The notes under the pieces: model-generated
Databases searched by the model: none
The model's input: the letters and a program-made list of their open reading frames with translations, nothing else
Told to the model about the DNA's origin: nothing
Origin: Thermohalobaculum sp039030715
GTDB taxonomy: Bacteria > Pseudomonadota > Alphaproteobacteria > Rhodobacterales > Rhodobacteraceae
NCBI GenBank assembly: GCA_039030715.1
Contig: JBCCDU010000018.1
Location: 1-55,244 of the forward strand
Direction: 5' to 3'
DNA length: 55,244 nt
Made by a program: the position numbers and the translations under genes
Part shown: in pieces, positions 33,762-40,638 of the stretch
How the letters are laid out: each line of letters begins with the position of its first letter
Position numbering within the stretch: position 1 is the stretch's first letter

Positions 33762-34322
33762 TCAGCCGAGTATCCGGCCGAGCCAGCTTTTCTTTTCGCC
33801 TTCCGTGATGTCGGCATTTTCGGCGGCCTCGCTTGCGCTGGCCTCCGCTTCGGGAACTGGCGTCTCCTCCAATGGCTCTGTCGGGCCGCCCACGGTGGTC
33901 TGGAAATTGCTAAAAAACTGATCGGCCATCTTCTTGGCGAACCCGTCGATCAGGCGGCCGCCCAGTTGGGCCAGTTTGCCGCCAACCTTGGCATCGACCT
34001 TGTAGGTGAGCATGGTCCCGCCATCGGTATCGGCCAGCGCGACATCTGCGCCGCCCTTGGCAAAGCCCGCTGCACCGCCCTTGCCCTCGCCCGAGATGGT
34101 ATAGCTCTCGCCGGGCACGATGTTCGACAGTTCGACCTGCCCCTTGAAGGTCGCCGAAACCGGTCCGACCTTCTGCTTGACCGTGGCCGTAAAGCCGTTG
34201 TCGCCAGCCCGCTCCATCTCCTGACAGCCCGGGATGCAGGCTTTCAGCACTTCCGGATCGTTCAGCGCTTCCCATACATCCGCGCGGGGCGCGCCGATCA
34301 GGCGTTCGCCAGACATTTCCAT
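33762..34322 (-). CDS. coxG: CoxG-like SRPBCC protein
   Basis: 186 residues. Opening MEMSGERLIGAPRADVWEALN, then KACIPGCQEM and SYTISGEGKGGAAGFAKGGADV are standard CoxG features. SRPBCC folds bind hydrophobic ligands. CoxG is thought to anchor or deliver partners such as quinones to the membrane for Cox-type enzymes. The C-terminus (VPEAEASASEAAENADITEG ... WLGRILG) is an acidic linker ending in a short amphipathic helix, consistent with membrane association. GGAGG lies before ATG 34322; the longer open frame upstream is antisense. It is first in the coxG-S-L-M run. Confidence 0.9.
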   Translation of the reverse strand: MEMSGERLIGAPRADVWEALNDPEVLKACIPGCQEMERAGDNGFTATVKQKVGPVSATFKGQVELSNIVPGESYTISGEGKGGAAGFAKGGADVALADTDGGTMLTYKVDAKVGGKLAQLGGRLIDGFAKKMADQFFSNFQTTVGGPTEPLEETPVPEAEASASEAAENADITEGEKKSWLGRILG

Positions 34323-34526
34323 GGTGACCTCCCTGACCGATCGAGCGGTCTTCTTTTCTATCCGGATGGTAGGGCGAATTGGCGCGCGCTGTCCACCGTC
34401 CTCTGCCGCGAGAACGCCCGATAAGATCGCCCTGCGAAGTTCGGATTGACCCGGCCCCCGCCAAGCGGGCAAGCATGTCGCCGGACGGACGGATTTTAGC
34501 ATTATTTCGCCGAGGGAGACAAAGCC

Positions 34527-35174
34527 ATGGCACTGACCATCTGGGGACGGGCGACATCGTCGAATGTGCAGGTCGCGATGTGGGCGGCGGCGGAACTGGG
34601 GCTGGAGGTCGACCGCATAGATTGCGGCCATTCCTATGGCGGCCTGGACACCCCGGAATATCTGGCGATGAACCCCAATGGCGTGGTGCCCACCCTGCAG
34701 GATGGCGACCTGACGATTTGGGAAAGCCAGGCCATCCTGCGCTATCTGGCAGGCCGGTACGGTGACGAGCAATTCTGGCCGCGCGATCCGGCGATCCGCG
34801 CCGAACTGGACATGTGGTGCGAATGGATCCGCACGACGTTTCAGCCCAATTTTAACTACAAGATCTTCTGGCAGATGGTCCGTGTCGGAGCTGCCGAGCG
34901 AGATGAAGCAGCCATCGCCCAGGCCGCCGAGGCCCTGAAACCGATCATGGCAATTTTGGAGAGCCGGCTGGCTTCGCGCCCCGGTCCCTATCTTAACGGT
35001 GCGGCGCTCTGCTGGGCCGACATCGTGGTCGGGCATCTGCTCTATCGCTACTACAATCTGGATTTCAGCCGTGCCGATACCCCGTCGCTCGACGCATATT
35101 ATACGGCGCTCAAAGCCCGTCCGGCCTTTGTCGAGCATGCTATGGTCAGCTACGAGCCGTTGCGCGTGGTGTGA
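34527..35174 (+). CDS. Glutathione S-transferase family protein
   Basis: 215 residues. Thioredoxin-like N-terminal domain begins LTIWGRATSSNVQVAMWAAAE, with a Ser/Thr-containing glutathione site near residue 11, then NPNGVVPTLQDG and ESQAILRYLAGRYG. The all-helical C-terminal domain follows from about residue 85. GGGAG precedes ATG 34527. It overlaps or closely precedes the BetA-like gene on the same strand, so the two probably form an operon. The reaction is unknown. Confidence 0.9.
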   Translation: MALTIWGRATSSNVQVAMWAAAELGLEVDRIDCGHSYGGLDTPEYLAMNPNGVVPTLQDGDLTIWESQAILRYLAGRYGDEQFWPRDPAIRAELDMWCEWIRTTFQPNFNYKIFWQMVRVGAAERDEAAIAQAAEALKPIMAILESRLASRPGPYLNGAALCWADIVVGHLLYRYYNLDFSRADTPSLDAYYTALKARPAFVEHAMVSYEPLRVV

Positions 35175-35203
35175 CCGGCAGTCCAGGGGGAGAGGCAGCA
35201 GTC

Positions 35204-36865
35204 GTGGAAGCTGACTTTGTGATCGTCGGCTCGGGCTCGGCAGGGTCCGCGATGGCGGCACGGCTGAGCGAGGACGGCCAGCACTCGGTTCTGGTGCTCG
35301 AGTTTGGCGGCACCGACTGGGGCCCGTTCATCCAGATGCCCGGTGCGCTCAGCTTTCCGATGAACATGCGCCGCTATGACTGGGGATTTCAGAGCGAGCC
35401 GGAGCCCCATCTGGGCGGGCGCCGTCTTGCCTGTCCGCGGGGCAAGGTGGTGGGCGGCTCCTCCTCGATCAACGGCATGGTCTATGTTCGCGGCCACGCC
35501 CGCGATTACGATCACTGGGCGGAGCAAGGCGCCGAGGGGTGGAGCTATGCCCATGTCCTTCCCTATTTCCAGCGGATGGAGAGCTGGCACGATTGCGGCC
35601 ATGGCGGCGACCCCGATTGGCGCGGCAAGGATGGCCCGCTGCATGTGACCCGCGGCTCGCGCGAGATCCCACTGCACCAGGCTTTCGTCGAGGCGGGACG
35701 GCAGGCGGGATTCGAGCTGACCGAGGACTATAACGGCGAGAAGCAGGAAGGCTTCGGCCCGATGGAGCAGACGGTCTGGAAGGGCCAGCGCTGGTCCGCG
35801 GCCAATGCCTATCTCAAGCCCGCTCTGAAACGGCCCAATCTGGACATGATCCGCTGCTTTGCCCGGCGTGTGGTGATCGAGGAAGGCCGCGCGACCGGGG
35901 TCGAGATCGCGCGCGGCGGACAGATCGAAGTGGTGCGCGCCCGGCGCGAAGTGATCCTGGCGGCATCCTCGATCAACTCGCCGAAACTGCTGATGCTGTC
36001 GGGCATCGGCCCGGCGGCGCATCTGGCCGAACACGGCATCGGCGTGGTTGCCGACCGGTCGGGCGTGGGTCAGAACCTGCAGGACCATCTGGAACTTTAC
36101 ATCCAGCAGGCCTGCATCCAGCCGATCACCCTCTTCAAACACTGGAGCCTCTTCGGCAAAGCCCTGGTCGGGCTGGAATGGATGTTGCGGCAGACCGGGC
36201 CGGGGGCATCGAACCAGTTCGAGAGCGCGGCCTTCCTGCGTTCAAAACCCGGCGTCGACTATCCCGATATCCAGTACCATTTCCTGCCGATCGCCGTGCG
36301 CTACGACGGGCAGGCGGCGGCGGAGGGTCATGGTTTTCAGGCGCATGTCGGGCCGATGCGCTCACCCTCGCGGGGATCCGTGACGCTGCGCTCGGCCGAC
36401 CCGTTTGATCCGCCGAAGATCCTCTTCAACTATATGGCCCACGAAGAAGACTGGGCCGATTTCCGGCACTGTATTCGCCTGACGCGCGAGATTTTTGCCC
36501 AACCGGCGTTCGACCCGTTTCGGGGCAAGGAAATCCAGCCCGGTGATGCGGTGCAATCAGACGATGAGTTGGATGGATTTATCCGAGAGCATGTGGAAAG
36601 CGCCTATCACCCCTGCGGAACCGCCAGGATGGGCAAGGCGAAGGATCCGATGGCGGTGGTCGATCCGGAATGCCGGGTGATCGGCGTGGAGGCCCTGCGC
36701 CTCGCCGACAGCTCGATCTTTCCGCGGATTACCAATGGCAATCTGAACGCGCCTTCGATCATGACCGGCGAGAAGGCAGCCGACCATATCCTGGGCAAGC
36801 CGCCGCTAGCGAAATCGAATGCAGAACCGTGGATCAATCCGCGGTGGCAAACGCATGATCGCTAG
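35204..36865 (+). CDS. betA: GMC-family oxidoreductase, choline dehydrogenase (BetA)-like
   Basis: 553 residues. FAD-binding motif DFVIVGSGSAGSAMAARLSE at the N-terminus. GMC signature GKVVGGSSSINGMVYVRGHA at about residue 85. Further family text is YNGEKQEGFGPMEQTVWKG and ASSINSPKLLMLSGIGP. The active-site His is in SAYHPCGTARMG. Similarity to choline dehydrogenase is strong, but betB and betI are absent and it is paired with a GST, so another alcohol substrate is possible. I chose GTG 35204 because GGGGGAGAGG lies 7 bases upstream and the FAD motif begins directly after. GTG 35171, overlapping the GST stop, is the alternative. Confidence 0.88.
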   Translation: MEADFVIVGSGSAGSAMAARLSEDGQHSVLVLEFGGTDWGPFIQMPGALSFPMNMRRYDWGFQSEPEPHLGGRRLACPRGKVVGGSSSINGMVYVRGHARDYDHWAEQGAEGWSYAHVLPYFQRMESWHDCGHGGDPDWRGKDGPLHVTRGSREIPLHQAFVEAGRQAGFELTEDYNGEKQEGFGPMEQTVWKGQRWSAANAYLKPALKRPNLDMIRCFARRVVIEEGRATGVEIARGGQIEVVRARREVILAASSINSPKLLMLSGIGPAAHLAEHGIGVVADRSGVGQNLQDHLELYIQQACIQPITLFKHWSLFGKALVGLEWMLRQTGPGASNQFESAAFLRSKPGVDYPDIQYHFLPIAVRYDGQAAAEGHGFQAHVGPMRSPSRGSVTLRSADPFDPPKILFNYMAHEEDWADFRHCIRLTREIFAQPAFDPFRGKEIQPGDAVQSDDELDGFIREHVESAYHPCGTARMGKAKDPMAVVDPECRVIGVEALRLADSSIFPRITNGNLNAPSIMTGEKAADHILGKPPLAKSNAEPWINPRWQTHDR

Positions 36866-36894
36866 ACAGACGTATTCGCAGGCCGCAGCGATCT

Positions 36895-37036
36895 AAGCGG
36901 GGGCGGGCAAGCCCGCCACGACATACGCTCGCTCCGTCGCCCTCCGGGCTGGATCGAGCAGCGGGTCCCGGTTTCTTGTGCAACGCTTGAAGCCGAGACC
37001 CCGCAAAGGTGTATGCCCGGGACGGGCATTCCGCTT
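36895..37036. repeat. Multi-hairpin palindromic intergenic region
   Basis: A short outer pair AAGCGG (36895-36900) and CCGCTT (37031-37036) encloses several hairpins. These are 36902-36908/36911-36917 (7 bp, loop AA), 36927-36931/36955-36959 (5 bp), 36961-37004 (about 14 bp with one mismatch and one bulge) and 37013-37019/37023-37029 (7 bp, loop GGA). It lies between convergent genes and shares the 9-mer ATGCCCGTC (minus strand here) with the cloverleaf element at 3059-3167, so it may be a decayed relative. It probably also ends transcription. Confidence 0.5.
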
Positions 37037-37049
37037 GATTCGATGGCTG

Positions 37050-37310
37050 TCAGCCAGAAACCGCGAACTGACCGTTGGGCGCACGCAGGTCTGTTTTGCT
37101 ATGAACCCGCGGCGCATTGCGCTGCGCCTTCTCCTCCTCCTGCTTGCGCGCCAGCGCGAACACGATCAGAGAAAATCCAAAAAAGGCCATCACACTGCCG
37201 ACCCAGGCCGTGATCACAGCCCAGACGATCAAATTACTCATCACAAGAACGGTCGCCCCGATACCCGACGACAGGGCGAAGCCGCCCAGAATCATACCCG
37301 CTTTTTCCAT
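37050..37310 (-). CDS. Small membrane protein of unknown function
   Basis: 86 residues with two membrane helices (MILGGFALSSGIGATVLVM and LIVWAVITAWVGSVMAFFGF), a short loop and a charged C-terminal tail (LARKQEEEKAQRN). GAGG lies about 9 bases before ATG 37310. An upstream extension to 37391 carries no membrane or domain feature. No homologous family recognised. Confidence 0.6.
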   Translation of the reverse strand: MEKAGMILGGFALSSGIGATVLVMSNLIVWAVITAWVGSVMAFFGFSLIVFALARKQEEEKAQRNAPRVHSKTDLRAPNGQFAVSG

Positions 37311-37400
37311 CTCGTAACCCTCGTTCTCCGGTCCCCATACCCTGCGGTTGTCGCGTTTCAACGCGGCCAATTTCGGGCACCATTGGGGCATTGCCGGAAT

Positions 37401-38027
37401 TCAACCCCTGGGGACTGTCCCATTATTACCCAACCAACCGCGCAGCTCCGCATTCTCGGCTTCCAATTCGGCAATCCGGGCCGAAAGCTTGGCAGTCGCC
37501 TGTCGGATCAGCGCGGCATCATAGAGCTCGGGTATATGCTGAGGGCAGTTAACATCCCATGCATGCAGATCGATCACAATCGCACGTTCCACCCTGGCGC
37601 TGTAAGCCGGGTCGGAAAGCTGGGTGAGCAGGGCGTCGTCTCCTTCGACCACACGGGCCCGACCCCAGATCTTCACACGCGAGCTGTTGGCATAGTCCAT
37701 CAGGAACAGCGTGACCCTGGGGTTCTCCGCGAGATTGCCCAGCGAGATATACTGTCGGTTCCCTGAGAAATCGGCGAAAGCCAGTGTCGCAGGCCCCATC
37801 GGCTTCAGAAACCCGCGCGGCCCGCCGCGATGCTGGATATAGGGCTGACCTTCCGCGTTTGCCGTCGCCATATAGAAACTGTCGCGCTGTGCGAGGAACG
37901 CCGCCAGATTGTCGCTGATCCGATCCGGCCAGTCCTGCTCCGCCATCTGACGCTGCATCGCCTCGCGTGAGCCGAGGCGCGTCTGCTCCGCCTTGACCGA
38001 TGGGGAGAATGCAATATCGCTTTTCAT
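37401..38027 (-). CDS. Pyridoxamine 5'-phosphate oxidase-family flavoprotein
   Basis: 208 residues. The split-barrel FMN-binding fold is visible in DSFYMATANAEGQPYIQHRGG, GPATLAFADFSGNRQYISLGNL and NPRVTLFLMDYANSSRVKIWGRARVV. The C-terminus holds a helical coil (LIRQATAKLSARIAELEAENAEL). Similar proteins are annotated as general stress or pyridoxamine oxidase-like without a proven reaction. ATG 38027 was chosen because the conserved part begins shortly after; the open frame extends to 38075. Confidence 0.85.
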   Translation of the reverse strand: MKSDIAFSPSVKAEQTRLGSREAMQRQMAEQDWPDRISDNLAAFLAQRDSFYMATANAEGQPYIQHRGGPRGFLKPMGPATLAFADFSGNRQYISLGNLAENPRVTLFLMDYANSSRVKIWGRARVVEGDDALLTQLSDPAYSARVERAIVIDLHAWDVNCPQHIPELYDAALIRQATAKLSARIAELEAENAELRGWLGNNGTVPRG

Positions 38028-38168
38028 CCTAGCCCGATCCCTTCGATCCGGCCCGCATTCGTGAGCGGAGCGCAAGAGTGCCTTGATACATAGCCGGATG
38101 CTTCATCCCGCAGGCCATGCCTAAATGAGGGACAGCAAGACAGCCCCAAATCCCAAGGGAGGAGACCC

Positions 38169-38519
38169 ATGACCGAAACATCCTTTCACGGCTGGCACGC
38201 CCATATCTATTTCGATGCCGACACCAAAGCGGAGGCCGAGCGGCTTTGCAAGACGGCCTCAGAACGCTTTGGCCTGACCATGGGTCGGATGCATGACGGG
38301 CCAGTCGGGCCGCATCCGCGGGCGTCCTGTCAACTCTCGGTCTCTCCCGAAGCGTTCGGCGACGCGATCCCCTGGCTCAGCGCCAATCGCGGCCGTCTCA
38401 CCGTTTTCGCGCATGGCGAAAGCGGCGACCACCTCGCCGATCACACACAGCATGTTCTGTGGCTGGGCCCGTCGGAGAAACTGGATCTGTCGCTGTTCAC
38501 CCAGCCAAAACCCGGCTAA
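38169..38519 (+). CDS. DOPA 4,5-dioxygenase family protein
   Basis: 116 residues. The start GWHAHIYFDADTKAEAERL contains the metal-binding His pair. MHDGPVGPHPRASCQLSV gives a further His, and TVFAHGESGDHLADHTQHVLWLG the last His residues, all typical of the DOPA_dioxygen family. Bacterial members have extradiol-type activity in a few cases, but their substrates are usually unknown. GGAGG lies 6 bases before ATG 38169. Confidence 0.88.
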   Translation: MTETSFHGWHAHIYFDADTKAEAERLCKTASERFGLTMGRMHDGPVGPHPRASCQLSVSPEAFGDAIPWLSANRGRLTVFAHGESGDHLADHTQHVLWLGPSEKLDLSLFTQPKPG

Positions 38520-38524
38520 GGCTG

Positions 38525-38974
38525 TCAGTGGAGCTGAGAGGCACCGGTCGTTGTCGTCACCAGGCCGGCGCGCCGCAGCGACAGATCGCGCAGGAAGCGC
38601 AACAGATCGGGTGCGGCTTCCTCGGTCAGGCGCTCGGGCGACGTATCGCCGAAACAGCGCCGCAATGAGCCGCCATCCCGCGCGCCGTCGTGGAAGGCCA
38701 TGCTCCATTCGCCGAATGCCCGGCTGTTCGAGTCGCAGGCCATCAGCTTGCGGACATTCCGGTGACGCGCGTCGCCGCGGATGACACGATAGAGGGCTTC
38801 GACATCCTGGCGTAGGCCTTCGATCTCCTGCAAAAAAAGGCCGCTGTCGAAATAGAGATATCCAGTGACCCCCGACGACGCGTTGCGCGCCAGCGACACC
38901 GTCGCGATGGACCGGATGATTTCATCCGTCGGAGGCACCACGGGAGTGCTCACATATAGAAGTCGATAGATCAG
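38525..38974 (-). CDS. BLUF-domain blue-light photoreceptor, probable CTG start
   Basis: 149 residues if translation starts at CTG 38974. BLUF domains bind FAD and sense blue light. Key residues: the flavin Tyr in LIYRLLYVS, Asn in SLARNASSGVTG, Gln in LFLQEIEG and the Trp/Met pair in EWSMAF; DARHRNV is also typical. The first ATG/GTG/TTG codon in frame is GTG 38953, directly after the key Tyr, so that start would destroy the sensor. The in-frame stop is at 38993-38995, leaving CTG 38974 as the best start, with GAGGG 7 bases upstream. No output domain is fused, and the C-terminus is a ~40-residue helical tail. Confidence 0.85.
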   Translation of the reverse strand: MIYRLLYVSTPVVPPTDEIIRSIATVSLARNASSGVTGYLYFDSGLFLQEIEGLRQDVEALYRVIRGDARHRNVRKLMACDSNSRAFGEWSMAFHDGARDGGSLRRCFGDTSPERLTEEAAPDLLRFLRDLSLRRAGLVTTTTGASQLH

Positions 38975-39048
38975 CTGGGTACCCTCGAACTCTTATACCT
39001 AGACAATATGTTTAACGCGCGCATGAGCAACAGTTGAAAATGGAATTT

Positions 39049-40443
39049 TTAGTCTAGGGAATAAGGTACCATTTCGCGGTGGTTGGGATCGATGCGCAAA
39101 GGCCGCTCGACCGGGGGCACCGCGCGCTGATGGCATGCCGCACGCTCGCAGATCCGGCAACTCACCCCGATCGGCTCGAAGGCAGCGGTCTTGGTGACAT
39201 CCAGATCGTCGGCATAGACCAAGGCGCCCGCATGCTTAACCTCGCAACCGAGGCCGATGGCGTAACGCCGGGTCGGTGCCTTGAAATGTCCGCCCGGCTT
39301 GATCACGTCCCGCGCGAGGCAAAGGTAACGTACGCCGTCCGGCGTTTCGGCCAACTGGCGCAGGATCCGTCCAGTCGTCTCGAACGCCTGATGCACGTTC
39401 CAAAGCGGGCAGGCCCCCCCAAATCGCGCGAATTGCAGCCGGGTCGAGGAGTGGCGCTTGGTGATCGTTCCCGCCTGATCGACCCGCACGAAGAAGAACG
39501 GCACCCCCTCGGCCCCCGGACGCTGCAGGGTCGAGAGCCGATGCGCCACTTGTTCGATCGAGGCGCCGAACCGCCGCGCCAACGCATCCAGATCGTGGCG
39601 CAGTTCCGCCGCCGCCGACAAAAAGATGCGATAGGGCAGCACCGCCGCGCCCGCGAAGTAGTTGGCTAGCCCAATCTTCGCTATCGCACGCGCTTCTGCC
39701 GAGCGAAACCGGGCGAAGTCCAGCGTTGCCTCCAACAGCGGCTCATGGGCGATCAACGCGACCTGATGGGCGAGCTGAAAGCTCTGCGTCTCCGGCCCGC
39801 CTGCCCCCAATGTCAGGCGACGCTGTCTGGCATCGTATCGGCGCAGGACCCCGGATCCGCGCTCGGTCCGGATCCCGTGCTCGGCCTCCAGCCAGGCCAT
39901 GCCTGCGCGCAGATTGTCCTGTCCGTCCAATCCGGCGGCGCGGGCGAATTGCTCGGCCGCCCGGTCGATCGCATCCAGATAATTGTCACAGTAGTGGAAG
40001 AAGTCTCGCACCTCCTCCCAGGCCATCGGGGTCTGGGCCGGTCGGTCCAGCGCTTCATCCAGGCTCGCCAGGCGCTCCTGCCCGGCACGGTGCGCGCGAT
40101 GCAGCGCCAGAAATGCATGGGCCAGACCAGGCGCGTTGCTTGCCAAAATCTCCAGCTCCGCCCGGCTTTGCGGGGTGTCGCTGAACAGGGGATCGGCCAA
40201 CGCCTCTCGCAGATCCGCCATCAGCCGGTCGGCCTCGTCCATGGCGAAGGCTGCGACATCCACCCCGAACACCTCGCCCAGCCCCGCGACCATATCGCGG
40301 CTGATCGGGCGGTTGTTGCGTTCCATCTGGTTGAGATAGCTGAGGCTGACCCCCAACGAGCGGGCAAAGGCCGTCTGGGTCAGACCCAAACCCTGGCGGA
40401 TGCCGGCCAGCCTTGCCCCGGCATAGATCTTGCGCGTTGCCAT
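39049..40443 (-). CDS. pccR: XRE/short-chain fatty acyl-CoA regulator, PccR-like
   Basis: 464 residues. An N-terminal helix-turn-helix (LAGIRQGLGLTQTAFARSLG then SLSYLNQMERNNRPIS) is followed by a helical linker and an IrrE/ImmA-like central region (FQLAHQVALIAHEPLLEA). The C-terminal domain has Cys residues in CRICERAACHQRAVPP. This is the ScfR family. PccR of Rhodobacter sphaeroides controls propionyl-CoA carboxylase in response to acyl-CoA (established knowledge). The gene is divergent from pccB, as expected. I chose ATG 40443 because the HTH protein starts MATRKIYAGARL there and the frame to 40482 runs through the inverted repeat. Confidence 0.9.
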   Translation of the reverse strand: MATRKIYAGARLAGIRQGLGLTQTAFARSLGVSLSYLNQMERNNRPISRDMVAGLGEVFGVDVAAFAMDEADRLMADLREALADPLFSDTPQSRAELEILASNAPGLAHAFLALHRAHRAGQERLASLDEALDRPAQTPMAWEEVRDFFHYCDNYLDAIDRAAEQFARAAGLDGQDNLRAGMAWLEAEHGIRTERGSGVLRRYDARQRRLTLGAGGPETQSFQLAHQVALIAHEPLLEATLDFARFRSAEARAIAKIGLANYFAGAAVLPYRIFLSAAAELRHDLDALARRFGASIEQVAHRLSTLQRPGAEGVPFFFVRVDQAGTITKRHSSTRLQFARFGGACPLWNVHQAFETTGRILRQLAETPDGVRYLCLARDVIKPGGHFKAPTRRYAIGLGCEVKHAGALVYADDLDVTKTAAFEPIGVSCRICERAACHQRAVPPVERPLRIDPNHREMVPYSLD

Positions 40444-40465
40444 CGCCAAACGCCCCCTGCATCGC

Positions 40466-40541
40466 CCTGCCTTGCATGTCATGTCCGCTGCGCGCCGGTG
40501 GGTGGGTGGGGGCGGGCGGCGGACATGACATGCAAGGCAGG
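40466..40541. promoter_or_regulatory. Perfect 23-bp inverted repeat around a G-quadruplex motif (pccR-pccB intergenic)
   Basis: Arms 40466-40488 and 40519-40541 are exact reverse complements. The 30-base spacer contains GGG-T-GGG-T-GGGGG-C-GGG at 40500-40516, a textbook G-quadruplex with single-base loops on the plus strand. It starts 23 bases upstream of pccR's start codon and ends 97 bases before pccB. It could be an operator, a cruciform or G4 switch, or a leader-RNA hairpin. Confidence 0.8.
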
Positions 40542-40551
40542 CTCATCGATC

Positions 40552-40598
40552 TTCGCATATTTGCAAATTTCCTTCGCATTTTCTATGGCCTTCGCAAC
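40552..40598. promoter_or_regulatory. Candidate PccR-binding motifs upstream of pccB
   Basis: The palindrome TTTGCAAA at 40560-40567 is flanked by TTCGCAT at 40552-40558 and TTCGCATT at 40573-40580, with TTCGCAAC at 40591-40598. As I recall, PccR in Rhodobacter sphaeroides recognises paired TTTGCAAA units four bases apart. Here only one copy is exact and the spacing to the next is five. The position, 41-87 bases before the pccB start codon, fits a regulator site. Confidence 0.6.
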
Positions 40599-40638
40599 CC
40601 TGCGCGTGCAAACCCGGGCTGACCTCAGGGAGAACGCC

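Noticed and set aside
39745..40638. In-frame upstream extension of pccB by ~298 codons
   Set aside because: The extension is antisense to pccR; PccB starts with the family N-terminus and a ribosome-binding site at 40639.
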